Origin: Chimaeribacter arupi
GTDB lineage: Bacteria > Pseudomonadota > Gammaproteobacteria > Enterobacterales > Enterobacteriaceae
Direction: 5' to 3'
DNA length: 64,000 nucleotides
Assembly (NCBI RefSeq): GCF_002858805.1
Contig: NZ_PJZI01000018.1
Coordinates: 1 to 64,000 of the forward strand
Below the pieces are notes generated by a model that was given only the letters and a program-made list of their open reading frames with translations, ran no database searches and was not told where the DNA came from. The position numbers and the translations under genes are program-made. This document shows positions 39,413-49,051 of the stretch, one piece after another. Every line of letters starts with the position of its first letter. Position 1 is the stretch's first letter.

Positions 39413-40156
39413 ATGAAAGTGTTTTTGGCAACCTTACAATTTTTAACCCGCCTTCCGGTTCCGGCCAACGCCTCAGCCCGGATGAGTGTGGAGGACTATC
39501 CCCGCGGCGTTTACTGGTTCCCGGTTATCGGATTAATCGTGGGGATGTGCTGCACCGTCATCTATATGCTGACGGCCAGTGCGCTGGGGCCGTTGATGGC
39601 CGCGATGCTGGCGGTCACCACCAATGTGCTGGTGACCGGGGCATTCCACCTCAACGGCCTGGCAGACAGCTGTGACGGGCTGTTTTCCCGTTCCGGCCGG
39701 GCGCGGGCGCTGGAGATTATGCGTGACAGCCGTATCGGCACGTATGGCGCCGCTGCGGTGGTCCTGACGCTGCTGATCCGCGTGGGGGCGATTTACCAGA
39801 TGAGCGTCAGCGGCTACGCCATGCTGCCGGTGCTGCTCGCCACCCCGTTGCTGAGCCGCGGTACGCTGTTGCTGCTGATGTTCCGGCAGAACTATGCGCG
39901 GGAGGATGGGCTGGGCAACCTCTATATCGGCAAGATCTGCCCGCGCCGCTTCGTGCTTACCCTGCTTATCACCCTGGCAGGCGTGGCGCTGCTGTGCGGC
40001 GTCATGAGCCTGATTGCGGTGGCCGTCACGCTGTTTTTTGCGCTGATGTTCCGCAGTGCGGTGCAGGAAAAGATCGGCGGCCAGACCGGTGACACGCTGG
40101 GTGCCGGTAATGAGCTGTTTGAGATTGTGTTCCTGCTGGCACTGATGTGGCACTGA
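39413..40156 (+). CDS. cobS: Adenosylcobinamide-GDP ribazoletransferase (cobalamin synthase)
   Basis: CobS joins adenosylcobinamide-GDP to alpha-ribazole, the last assembly step of cobalamin, in the inner membrane. The 247-aa protein is polytopic, with several hydrophobic helices and the family motifs FHLNGLADSCDGLFS and DSRIGTYG. I use the ATG at 39413, giving MKVFLATLQFLTRLPVP, the family start; an ATG nine bases upstream is also in frame. cobT follows after 153 bp, but cobU, which usually precedes it, is missing here. Confidence 0.93.
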   Translation: MKVFLATLQFLTRLPVPANASARMSVEDYPRGVYWFPVIGLIVGMCCTVIYMLTASALGPLMAAMLAVTTNVLVTGAFHLNGLADSCDGLFSRSGRARALEIMRDSRIGTYGAAAVVLTLLIRVGAIYQMSVSGYAMLPVLLATPLLSRGTLLLLMFRQNYAREDGLGNLYIGKICPRRFVLTLLITLAGVALLCGVMSLIAVAVTLFFALMFRSAVQEKIGGQTGDTLGAGNELFEIVFLLALMWH

Positions 40157-40167
40157 TGTCATCCCCC

Positions 40168-40207
40168 GGCTGCCCACACCGCCCGTGATGGCGGGGCAGC
40201 CCTTTTT
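40168..40207 (+). terminator. Terminator-like hairpin between cobS and cobT
   Basis: GGCTGCCC (40168-40175) pairs with GGGCAGCC (40194-40201), with an inner CCGCC-GGCGG extension, and CTTTTT follows. It may reduce or stop read-through from cobS. Confidence 0.75.
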
Positions 40208-40309
40208 CCGCAGGGGGCTATTCCCGCCCGGCGGCGCATTACCCCCTTTCTGAACCTATTAAATGAACGGCGGCGGCATGGCTGCCGCGACATCACATGG
40301 AGAGTTAAC

Positions 40310-41356
40310 ATGACATCGGTCAACGACATCCCCGGCGCTATCGCCCCCCTGGACAACGCCGCGATGGCGCGCGCCCGGCAACGGCTGGACTCCCTGGTCA
40401 AGCCGCCCGGCAGCCTCGGCCGCCTGGAAACCCTGGCCATCCAGCTGGCCGGTATCCGCGGCAGCGATCGGCCGCTGCAATTCCCGCAGAAAGAGATTGT
40501 GGTCATGGCCGCCGATCATGGCGTCTGGCAGGAGGGGATCACCCCGTCACCGCAGGTCGTCACAGCGATTCAGGCAAACAATATTCTGCGCGGGGTGGCT
40601 GGGGTCAATGTGATGGCTAAAACCGCCGGCGCCCGCGTGACGCTGGTGGACACCGGCATCATCGGCGGCCCGGTGGCCGGGGCCGTTGACTGCCACCAGG
40701 GGCAGGGCAGCGCGAACATCGCCGTGGGGCCGGCCATGAGCCGTGCGCAGGCAGAGGCGATTATCCTGTGGAGTGTGCGCTGGGTGGCAGCACAGGTGGC
40801 ACAGGGGCTGGATCTGCTGGGCGTCGGTGAGCTGGGTATGGGCAATACCACCCCGGCCGCCGCAGTGATATGTGCCGTGACCGGCCAGCCGCCGGAAGAG
40901 GTGGTGGGCCTTGGCGCAAACCTGCCGCCGGAGCAGCTGGGCCACAAAGTGGCGGTGGTGCAGCGCGCACTGGCGACCAACCAGCCGGACGCGCAGGACG
41001 GCATCGCCATCCTGGCCGCCGTCGGTGGCTTTGAGCTGGCGGCAATGAGCGGGGCGATCCTCGGCGCAGCGGCGGCGGGCATCCCGGTGGTGCTGGACGG
41101 CTACCTCTCTTATGCCTCGGCGCTGGCGGCCTGCCTGATCGCCCCGGCGGCCCGTGACTACCTGATTCCGTCACATAGGTCGGCGGAACGCGGCAGCCAG
41201 CTGGCGCTGGCGCATCTGCAACTGTGCCCCTATCTCGACCTCTCAATGCGCCTCGGTGAGGGCAGCGGGGCTGCGCTGGCCTTTACGCTGGTGGATGCTG
41301 CCTGCGCCATGCACAACGACATGGCCACGCTGGCAGAGTGCAATATTCAGCTTTAA
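40310..41356 (+). CDS. cobT: Nicotinate-nucleotide--dimethylbenzimidazole phosphoribosyltransferase
   Basis: CobT makes alpha-ribazole 5'-phosphate from dimethylbenzimidazole and nicotinate mononucleotide for the lower ligand of B12. The 348-aa protein has the family core VDTGIIGGPV, GELGMGNTTPAAAV and the C-terminal RLGEGSGAALAF with the catalytic Glu. GGAGAG precedes the ATG. It is read towards btuR (convergent), so the cobalamin salvage genes are clustered here. Confidence 0.96.
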   Translation: MTSVNDIPGAIAPLDNAAMARARQRLDSLVKPPGSLGRLETLAIQLAGIRGSDRPLQFPQKEIVVMAADHGVWQEGITPSPQVVTAIQANNILRGVAGVNVMAKTAGARVTLVDTGIIGGPVAGAVDCHQGQGSANIAVGPAMSRAQAEAIILWSVRWVAAQVAQGLDLLGVGELGMGNTTPAAAVICAVTGQPPEEVVGLGANLPPEQLGHKVAVVQRALATNQPDAQDGIAILAAVGGFELAAMSGAILGAAAAGIPVVLDGYLSYASALAACLIAPAARDYLIPSHRSAERGSQLALAHLQLCPYLDLSMRLGEGSGAALAFTLVDAACAMHNDMATLAECNIQL

Positions 41357-41376
41357 CGGCCAGTCAGCGCTGACGA

Positions 41377-41964
41377 TTACCAGTCGATGCCTTTCTGCGC
41401 CATGATCCCGGCGTCAAAGGCGTGTTTTACCGGACGCAGTTCGCTCACCGTATCCGCCTTCTCCAGCAGGTCACGGTGGCAGCCGCGCCCGGTGATGATC
41501 ACCGTCTGGTGCGCCGGGCGGGCATCCAGCGCGGCCATCAGCTCCGCCAGATCAAGGTAACCGTAACTCACCATGTAAGTCAGCTCATCCAGCAGCACCA
41601 GGTCGAGCGTTTCATCAGCCAGCATCTTTTTGCCGTGCTGCCACACCGCCTGGCAGGCAGCGGTGTCGGTGTCGCGGTTCTGCGTCTCCCAGGTGAAGCC
41701 GGTCGCCATCACCTGAAATTCCACGCCGTGCGGTTCCAGCAGGTTGCGCTCGCCGTTCGGCCATTCGCCCTTGATGAACTGGATCACCCCGGCGCGCAGC
41801 CCATGCCCAATTGCGCGGGTCACGGTGCCGAAAGCGGCCGTGGTTTTGCCTTTGCCGTTGCCGGTGAACACCATTAACAGGCCGCGTGTCTCCTGGGCGG
41901 CAGCAATGCGCGCATCCACCTGTTCTTTGAGTTTCTGTTGACGTTGCTGGTGACGGTCGCTCAT
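41377..41964 (-). CDS. btuR: Cob(I)yrinic acid a,c-diamide adenosyltransferase
   Basis: BtuR (CobO, CobA type) adds the adenosyl group of ATP to cob(I)alamin. The 195-aa protein (E. coli 196) has the P-loop GNGKGKTT (35-42) and the family motifs FIKGEWPNGE and LDLVLLDELTYMVSYGYL. I start at 41964, with GGAG upstream, matching MSDRHQQRQQKLKEQVDARIAAAQ. It lies four bases after yciK and should be cotranscribed with it, as in E. coli. Confidence 0.96.
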   Translation of the reverse strand: MSDRHQQRQQKLKEQVDARIAAAQETRGLLMVFTGNGKGKTTAAFGTVTRAIGHGLRAGVIQFIKGEWPNGERNLLEPHGVEFQVMATGFTWETQNRDTDTAACQAVWQHGKKMLADETLDLVLLDELTYMVSYGYLDLAELMAALDARPAHQTVIITGRGCHRDLLEKADTVSELRPVKHAFDAGIMAQKGIDW

Positions 41965-41968
41965 CGCA

Positions 41969-42730
41969 TCACTCCGCCGGGCCGGGCTTGCGGCCCGGTT
42001 GCGCATCGAAACTGATGCCGGTTTTACGGCGGCTGTCATCGCCCATCAGGTAGAGATACAGCGGCATAATATCTGCCGGGGTCTTCAGCTTGTTGGCATC
42101 CTCCTGCGGGAACGCCGAGGCGCGCATGGTGGTGCGGGTGCCGCCGGGGTTAATGCAGTTCACCCGCAGGGTAGAGTGTTTATACTCTTCCGCCAGCACC
42201 TGCATCATGCCTTCGGTGGCGAACTTGGAGACGGCATACGCGCCCCAGCCCGCACGCCCTTCGCGGCCAACGCTGGACGAGGTAAACACCAGCGAGCCGC
42301 CGGGGGATTTCAGCAACAGCGGCAGCAGCGCCTGGGTCAGCATAAAGGTGGCATTGACGTTGACCTGCATCACCTGATGCCACATCTCGCTGTCCTGTTG
42401 CGCCATCGGGGTGATTTCACCCAGCAGCCCGGCATTGTGCAGCACGCCGTCAAGGCGCGGCAGGTGTTGCGCCAGCGTGTCGGCCACCGCGCGGCAATCG
42501 GCCGGGGTGGCTGTCAGCAGATCCAGGGTGATGACGCGTGCCGGTTTCAGCCCGGCCTGGGCGATCTGTTGTTGCACGGCCAGCAGTTTGCTTTCGGTAC
42601 GGCCCAGCAGGATGACGCTCGCGCCGAAGCGGGCGTAGGTCAGGGCGGCTTCACGGCCGATGCCGTCACCGGCACCGGTGACCAGAATCAGGCGGTTTTC
42701 AAGCAGGTTACGCTTTGGATGGTAGTGCAC
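41969..42730 (-). CDS. yciK: YciK family SDR oxidoreductase
   Basis: A 253-aa short-chain dehydrogenase: NAD(P)-binding TGAGDGIG (18-25), NAG-type strand HNAGLLGE, catalytic Ser in TSSSVGREG and YAVSK with Tyr and Lys. The substrate is unknown; the family is sometimes annotated as an oxoacyl-ACP reductase-like protein. It forms a two-gene unit with btuR and diverges from sohB. Confidence 0.94.
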   Translation of the reverse strand: MHYHPKRNLLENRLILVTGAGDGIGREAALTYARFGASVILLGRTESKLLAVQQQIAQAGLKPARVITLDLLTATPADCRAVADTLAQHLPRLDGVLHNAGLLGEITPMAQQDSEMWHQVMQVNVNATFMLTQALLPLLLKSPGGSLVFTSSSVGREGRAGWGAYAVSKFATEGMMQVLAEEYKHSTLRVNCINPGGTRTTMRASAFPQEDANKLKTPADIMPLYLYLMGDDSRRKTGISFDAQPGRKPGPAE

Positions 42731-43067
42731 AGGGGTGTCCTCTCGCGTGGCAAAGGTGCCGGCGGCGTGGGCCGGTCACAAAGACCAGGGCACGGCGGGA
42801 GCAGGCTCGACCGTCAACGCAGCCCTGGCGCGAATCGTGGGTGATTTCAGGAATATTGCACGTTATATGCCTTAAATGGATCGACTTTTCAATGAATAAC
42901 CGCAATTTCATCCTATTATTTGTAACAAAACAGGAACATACCGTGCGTGGGCGCAGCGGCCGTGCGACACTCTTTGCCCGGTCCGGCAGCCTGCGGCAAG
43001 ACGCCGCCGCCGGAAATGTTTACACTGGTTAACCGGACGTTTACTGACAGGAAAAAGGCGGAAATTC
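42731..43067. promoter_or_regulatory. yciK-sohB divergent region
   Basis: 337 bp between divergent genes. It has an AT-rich centre (about 42870-42935) where promoters for both sides are likely, and GC-rich flanks. I see no named binding site or small gene with support. Confidence 0.4.
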
Positions 43068-44111
43068 GTGGAGTTACTCTCTCTGTATGGGCTGTTTCTG
43101 GCCAAAGTCGTCACCCTGGTGGTGGCCATCGGCGCCCTGGTGGTGCTGATCTTCAGCCTGCGGGCGCGCAAAGCGCAGCGCCCCGGCGAACTGCAACTCA
43201 CCGATCTTTCGGAGCAGTACCGGGAGGTGCAGCAGGAAATGCGTGCGGCGCGCCTGGATGAGCCCGCGCGCAAGGCCCGCGCCAAAGCGTTGAAAAAAGA
43301 GCGCAAAGCGGAGGCGAAACAGGCAAAACACAATGCGAAGCAGGGCGTCAGCCACGGCAAACCTTGCCTCTACGTGCTGGATTTCCGCGGCAGCATCGAC
43401 GCGCATGAAGTGGCGTCGCTGCGTGAGGAGATCACGGCCATTCTGGCGGTGGCAACGCCGCAGGATGAAGTGCTGCTGCGCCTGGAAAGCCCCGGCGGGG
43501 TGGTGCACGGCTACGGGCTGGCAGCCTCTCAGCTGACCCGCCTGCGCCAGGCCGGTATCCGGCTGACGGTGGCGGTGGACAAAGTGGCCGCCAGCGGCGG
43601 CTACATGATGGCCTGTGTGGCGGACCGCATCATCGCGGCACCGTTCGCGGTGATTGGCTCGATAGGCGTGGTGGCCCAGATCCCTAACTTCAACCGGCTG
43701 CTGAAGAAAAACGACATCGACGTGGAGCTGCACACCGCCGGCGAGTTCAAACGCACCCTGACCCTGTTTGGTGAAAACACCGAGCAGGGGCGGGAGAAGT
43801 TCCGCGAGGACCTGAATGAAACGCACCTGCTGTTCAAAGAGTTCGTCAAGCAGCAGCGCCCGTCACTGGACATCGACAGCGTGGCCACCGGCGAGCACTG
43901 GTTCGGGATGCAGGCCCGCGAAAAAGGGCTGATTGACGCCATCGGCACCAGTGATGATCTGCTGATCGCGGAGATGGAAAACCACGAGGTGATAAGCGTT
44001 CGTTACACCCGCCGCAAGCGCCTGATGGACCGCTTTACCGGCAGCGCCGCCGAAAGTGCTGACCGCCTGCTGCTGCGCTGGTGGCAGCGGGGCCAGAAGC
44101 CAATGTTATAA
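43068..44111 (+). CDS. sohB: Protease SohB (S49 signal peptide peptidase family)
   Basis: SohB is an inner-membrane serine protease whose overproduction suppresses htrA mutants in E. coli. The 347-aa protein has an N-terminal membrane helix (about 9-30), a charged coil (40-95), and an S49 domain with the Ser-Lys dyad S176 (VAASGGYM) and K228 (AGEFKRTLT). It starts with GTG at 43068 after GGCGGAAATTC; the reading MELLSLYGLFLAKVVT matches the family. Confidence 0.95.
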   Translation: MELLSLYGLFLAKVVTLVVAIGALVVLIFSLRARKAQRPGELQLTDLSEQYREVQQEMRAARLDEPARKARAKALKKERKAEAKQAKHNAKQGVSHGKPCLYVLDFRGSIDAHEVASLREEITAILAVATPQDEVLLRLESPGGVVHGYGLAASQLTRLRQAGIRLTVAVDKVAASGGYMMACVADRIIAAPFAVIGSIGVVAQIPNFNRLLKKNDIDVELHTAGEFKRTLTLFGENTEQGREKFREDLNETHLLFKEFVKQQRPSLDIDSVATGEHWFGMQAREKGLIDAIGTSDDLLIAEMENHEVISVRYTRRKRLMDRFTGSAAESADRLLLRWWQRGQKPML

Positions 44112-44134
44112 ACAAAACAGCGGTGTTATAAAGA

Positions 44135-44161
44135 AGAAAAAGGGGCGTCAGCCCCTTTTAA
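44135..44161. terminator. Bidirectional terminator between sohB and yciN
   Basis: AAAAGGGGC and GCCCCTTTT (44138-44159) pair around GTCA with A-run and T-run on either side. Confidence 0.9.
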
Positions 44162-44169
44162 CCGAATGG

Positions 44170-44421
44170 TTAATTTTCCAGATAATATTTATCAGATAAC
44201 TGATGGGCCAGATGTTTAAACATATTAAATACCGCGGTGCTTTTCGCCGTTGGCAACCCTTGCTGATCAAGGAAAAACTCCCCGCTGAAAACCAGCACGT
44301 CGCCATTTTGCCGCACATCGGTGGCAACCATACCGTGCAAATAATCTTCATGTGTTTTGATAATATTATTGGCGAGATCCAGTAACGCGTTTTTACTGAT
44401 GGCCGTTCTATTTTTGTTCAT
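44170..44421 (-). CDS. yciN: YciN family protein
   Basis: An 83-aa small soluble protein (DUF2498, YciN family) of unknown function, beginning [31 protein letters not shown]. It has the E. coli place beside sohB and topA. It is divergent from topA and converges on sohB. Confidence 0.92.
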   Translation of the reverse strand: MNKNRTAISKNALLDLANNIIKTHEDYLHGMVATDVRQNGDVLVFSGEFFLDQQGLPTAKSTAVFNMFKHLAHQLSDKYYLEN

Positions 44422-44864
44422 CCTGATGACTCCGCAACTGATTATCCGCCGCCAGTGTAGTGCGCCAACGGAAAACCCGCAAACCCCGCAAGGGTATGGC
44501 GTGCAAAAGAGACCATTGGCGAAAACGCAGGATCCATGCTAATTAGGTTGCGTGGCGATATTTATCAGGTAGAGTGTGGCCTTTCGCCGGATAAGTGGAA
44601 GATTTACTTTACGCTTCAGACTTTTTTGTGTGCCGGTCATCCGTCAGGCGCGTCAAAAAAGTGGTTGCAATCGGCAGGTGCCGGGGCCAGCCCCGCAGGC
44701 GGACCGGGCGGATTGTGTCAGTGATGACCAATCAGGAACCCGATGATGAAAAATGCCTTGATCTCCTGCTTCACTGCCGCAATATAAAAAAGAGAGTCAT
44801 ACTGCTGCGGCATAACGAGATAAAAATTTCTTTTTCGGAAGAATTAATTTAGGTAAAGATAAAT
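44422..44864 (+). promoter_or_regulatory. topA upstream region
   Basis: 443 bp before topA that should contain the supercoiling-sensitive promoters known for topA in other enteric bacteria. The last 40 bp are AT-rich. A 42-codon frame (44724-44852) ends 12 bp before the topA ATG but lacks a ribosome binding site. I could not place promoter boxes with certainty. Confidence 0.45.
44724..44852 (+). CDS. Doubtful small ORF before topA
   Basis: A frame of 42 codons reading MTNQEPDDEKCLDLLLHCRN and ending KISFSEELI, stop TAG 12 bp before topA. The protein composition is plausible (acidic start, then basic and hydrophobic), and the place suggests a leader or coupling role. It has no clear ribosome binding site and no family that I recognise, so it may be noncoding leader sequence. 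Confidence 0.25.
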   Translation: MTNQEPDDEKCLDLLLHCRNIKKRVILLRHNEIKISFSEELI

Positions 44865-47462
44865 ATGGGAAAAGCTCTCGTAATAGTTGAGTCCCCGGCA
44901 AAAGCCAAAACGATTAATAAATATTTAGGCAATGACTACGTGGTGAAGTCCAGCGTCGGTCATATCCGCGATTTACCCACCAGCGGGTCAGCCAGTAAAA
45001 AAAGCGCCGAATCTTCCGAAGAAAAACCAAAGAAAAAAGTCAAAAAGGATGAGAAAGCCGCACTGGTAAACCGCATGGGGGTTGACCCTTACCACGGCTG
45101 GCAGGCGCAGTATGAAATCCTGCCCGGCAAAGAGAAAGTGGTGGCGGAGCTGAAGTCCCTGGCGGAAAACGCCGACCACATCTACCTCGCTACCGACCTT
45201 GACCGCGAAGGGGAAGCCATTGCCTGGCACCTGCGGGAAGTGATCGGCGGTGATGACAGCCGCTTCAGCCGCGTGGTGTTCAACGAAATCACCAAAAACG
45301 CCATCAAGCAGGCGTTTAACCAGCCTGGCGAGCTGAACATTGACCGCGTTAATGCCCAGCAGGCACGCCGGTTTATGGACCGCGTGGTGGGCTACATGGT
45401 CTCCCCGCTGTTGTGGAAAAAAATCGCCCGCGGCCTGTCCGCCGGCCGCGTGCAGTCGGTGGCCGTCCGGCTGGTGGTGGAGCGTGAGCGCGAAATCAAG
45501 GCGTTCGTGCCGGAAGAGTACTGGGAGCTGCATGCCCAGCTGAACACCCAGGACGACACCGTGCTGAACATGGAGGTGACCCACCACCATGACAAGCCGT
45601 TCAAACCGGTCAACCGCGAACAGACCCATGCCGCCGTCGCGCTGCTGGAAAAAGCGCGCTACACGGTGCTGGATCGTGAAGACAAGCCGACCAGCAGCCG
45701 CCCCAGCGCCCCGTTCATTACTTCCACGCTGCAACAGGCGGCCAGTACCCGTCTGGGCTTCGGCGTGAAAAAAACCATGATGATGGCGCAGCGCCTGTAT
45801 GAAGCGGGCCACATCACCTACATGCGTACCGACTCCACCAACCTGAGCCAGGACGCCCTGACCATGGTGCGCGGTTACATCGGCAGCGAATTTGGTGACA
45901 AATACCTGCCGAAAGAGCCGAACACCTACAGCAGCAAAGAGAACTCCCAGGAAGCGCACGAAGCGATCCGTCCTTCGGATGTGCAGGTGGTGGCCGAGCA
46001 GCTGAAAGACATGGAAGCGGACGCGCAGAAGCTGTACCAGCTGATCTGGCGCCAGTTTGTTGCCTGCCAGATGACCCCGGCCAAATATGATTCCACCACC
46101 CTGACGGTGCAGGCAGCGGATTACCAGCTGCGCGCCAAGGGGCGCATCCTGCGCTTTGACGGCTGGACGCGCGTGATGCCGGCGCTGCGTAAAAATGATG
46201 AAGACCGCACGCTGCCGAACGTGGCGATCGGTACCGAACTGAGCCTGCAACAGCTGTTGCCGAGCCAGCACTTCACCAAGCCGCCGGCGCGCTTCAGCGA
46301 AGCCTCGCTGGTGAAAGAGCTGGAAAAACGCGGCATCGGCCGCCCGTCAACCTATGCGTCGATTATCTCCACCATTCAGGACCGGGGTTACGTGCGGGTG
46401 GAAAACCGCCGTTTCTACGCTGAGAAGATGGGTGAGATCGTCACTGACCGGCTGGAAGAGAATTTCCGCGAGCTGATGAACTACGATTTCACGGCACGCA
46501 TGGAAAATGACCTCGACCAGGTCGCCAACAATCAGGCGGAATGGAAAGCGGTGCTGGACGGCTTCTTCAGCGATTTCAGTGACCAGCTCGGCAAAGCTGA
46601 GCAGGACCCGGAAGAGGGCGGTATGCGCCCGAACCAGATGGTGCTGACCAGCATCGACTGCCCGACCTGCGGCCGTAAAATGGGGATCCGCACCGCCAGC
46701 ACCGGCGTGTTCCTCGGTTGCTCCGGCTATGCGCTGTCACCGAAAGAGCGCTGCAAAACCACCATTAACCTGGTGCCGGAAACCGAAGTGCTTAACGTGC
46801 TGGAAGGCGAAGATGCCGAAACCAACGCGCTGCGCGCCCGCCGCCGCTGCCCGAAATGCGGCACGGCGATGGACAGCTACCTGATCGACAACCAGCGCAA
46901 GCTGCACGTCTGCGGTAACAACCCGGCCTGTGAAGGGTACGAGATTGAGCAGGGCGAATTCCGCCTGAAAGGCTATGACGGCCCGGTGGTGGAGTGCGAG
47001 AAGTGCGGTTCAGAGATGCACCTGAAAATGGGGCGTTTCGGCAAGTACATGGGCTGCACCAACGACGCCTGTAAAAACACCCGTAAAATCCTGCGTAACG
47101 GCGAAGTGGCGCCGCCGAAGGAAGATCCGGTACCATTGCCGGAGCTGGAGTGTGAGAAGTCTGACGCTTATTTCGTGCTGCGTGACGGCGCGGCCGGGGT
47201 CTTCCTGGCGGCCAACACTTTCCCGAAATCGCGCGAAACCCGTGCGCCGCTGGTTGAAGAGCTGGCCCGTTTCCGTGACCGCCTGCCGGAGAAACTGCGT
47301 TACCTGGCGGATGCACCGGCCACTGACCCGGACGGCAACAAAACCCTGGTACGCTACAGCCGCAAAACCAAGCAGCAGTACGTCTCCTCTGAGAAAGACG
47401 GCAAGGCGACCGGTTGGTCAGCGTTCTTTGTCGACGGCAAGTGGGCTGAAACCAAAAAATAA
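44865..47462 (+). CDS. topA: DNA topoisomerase I
   Basis: TopA relaxes negative supercoils by a single-strand cut. The 865-aa protein equals E. coli in length: TOPRIM domain (1-160, [10 protein letters not shown] and [11 protein letters not shown]), catalytic Y319 in ITYMRTDST, and three C-terminal four-cysteine zinc ribbons ([24 protein letters not shown]) followed by a basic tail. A terminator at 47501-47524 follows. It counterbalances gyrase. Confidence 0.98.
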   Translation: MGKALVIVESPAKAKTINKYLGNDYVVKSSVGHIRDLPTSGSASKKSAESSEEKPKKKVKKDEKAALVNRMGVDPYHGWQAQYEILPGKEKVVAELKSLAENADHIYLATDLDREGEAIAWHLREVIGGDDSRFSRVVFNEITKNAIKQAFNQPGELNIDRVNAQQARRFMDRVVGYMVSPLLWKKIARGLSAGRVQSVAVRLVVEREREIKAFVPEEYWELHAQLNTQDDTVLNMEVTHHHDKPFKPVNREQTHAAVALLEKARYTVLDREDKPTSSRPSAPFITSTLQQAASTRLGFGVKKTMMMAQRLYEAGHITYMRTDSTNLSQDALTMVRGYIGSEFGDKYLPKEPNTYSSKENSQEAHEAIRPSDVQVVAEQLKDMEADAQKLYQLIWRQFVACQMTPAKYDSTTLTVQAADYQLRAKGRILRFDGWTRVMPALRKNDEDRTLPNVAIGTELSLQQLLPSQHFTKPPARFSEASLVKELEKRGIGRPSTYASIISTIQDRGYVRVENRRFYAEKMGEIVTDRLEENFRELMNYDFTARMENDLDQVANNQAEWKAVLDGFFSDFSDQLGKAEQDPEEGGMRPNQMVLTSIDCPTCGRKMGIRTASTGVFLGCSGYALSPKERCKTTINLVPETEVLNVLEGEDAETNALRARRRCPKCGTAMDSYLIDNQRKLHVCGNNPACEGYEIEQGEFRLKGYDGPVVECEKCGSEMHLKMGRFGKYMGCTNDACKNTRKILRNGEVAPPKEDPVPLPELECEKSDAYFVLRDGAAGVFLAANTFPKSRETRAPLVEELARFRDRLPEKLRYLADAPATDPDGNKTLVRYSRKTKQQYVSSEKDGKATGWSAFFVDGKWAETKK

Positions 47463-47497
47463 GCGTCCCTGAGAAGGTGACCGCCTGAGCACTCCGC

Positions 47498-47528
47498 AAA
47501 AAACCAGCGTCTAAACGCTGGTTTTTTT
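47498..47528 (+). terminator. topA terminator
   Basis: AAACCAGCGT (47501-47510) and ACGCTGGTTT (47515-47524) pair around CTAA and end in T residues. Confidence 0.93.
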
Positions 47529-48803
<1,275 letters not shown>

Positions 48804-48921
48804 CCTGCCGGGTACTGCCCGGCGGCTTTGCCCTCCCGCCTGTTCCCCCCTGTCTACGCGGTTTTACCGATTTTCCCCTGCCATTAAGGGGTTGCGCCGA
48901 TCGTCCTGATCAAAAGGTGTT

Positions 48922-48936
48922 GTTATCAAAACGTTA
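48922..48936. promoter_or_regulatory. ArcA-like direct repeat before acnA
   Basis: GTTATCAAAACGTTA carries two GTTA units 11 bp apart, the spacing of ArcA-P sites. It lies about 120 bp before acnA, close to a TATCTT -10-like box (48951-48956). E. coli acnA is repressed by ArcA, which supports the idea, but the match is not proof. Confidence 0.4.
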
Positions 48937-49051
48937 CGCGCTGTTTGTGTTATCTTTAAATTAAGACGCACAACCTGACCGGGTATTGGCGGTATTCCGC
49001 TCTCCGGCCGGGCATTGTGTGACATGAACAGATCCAAATGGGAGGAGCGCC

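Noticed and set aside
44988-46271. 427-codon open frame on the minus strand
   Set aside because: Antisense to topA, whose domains are complete.
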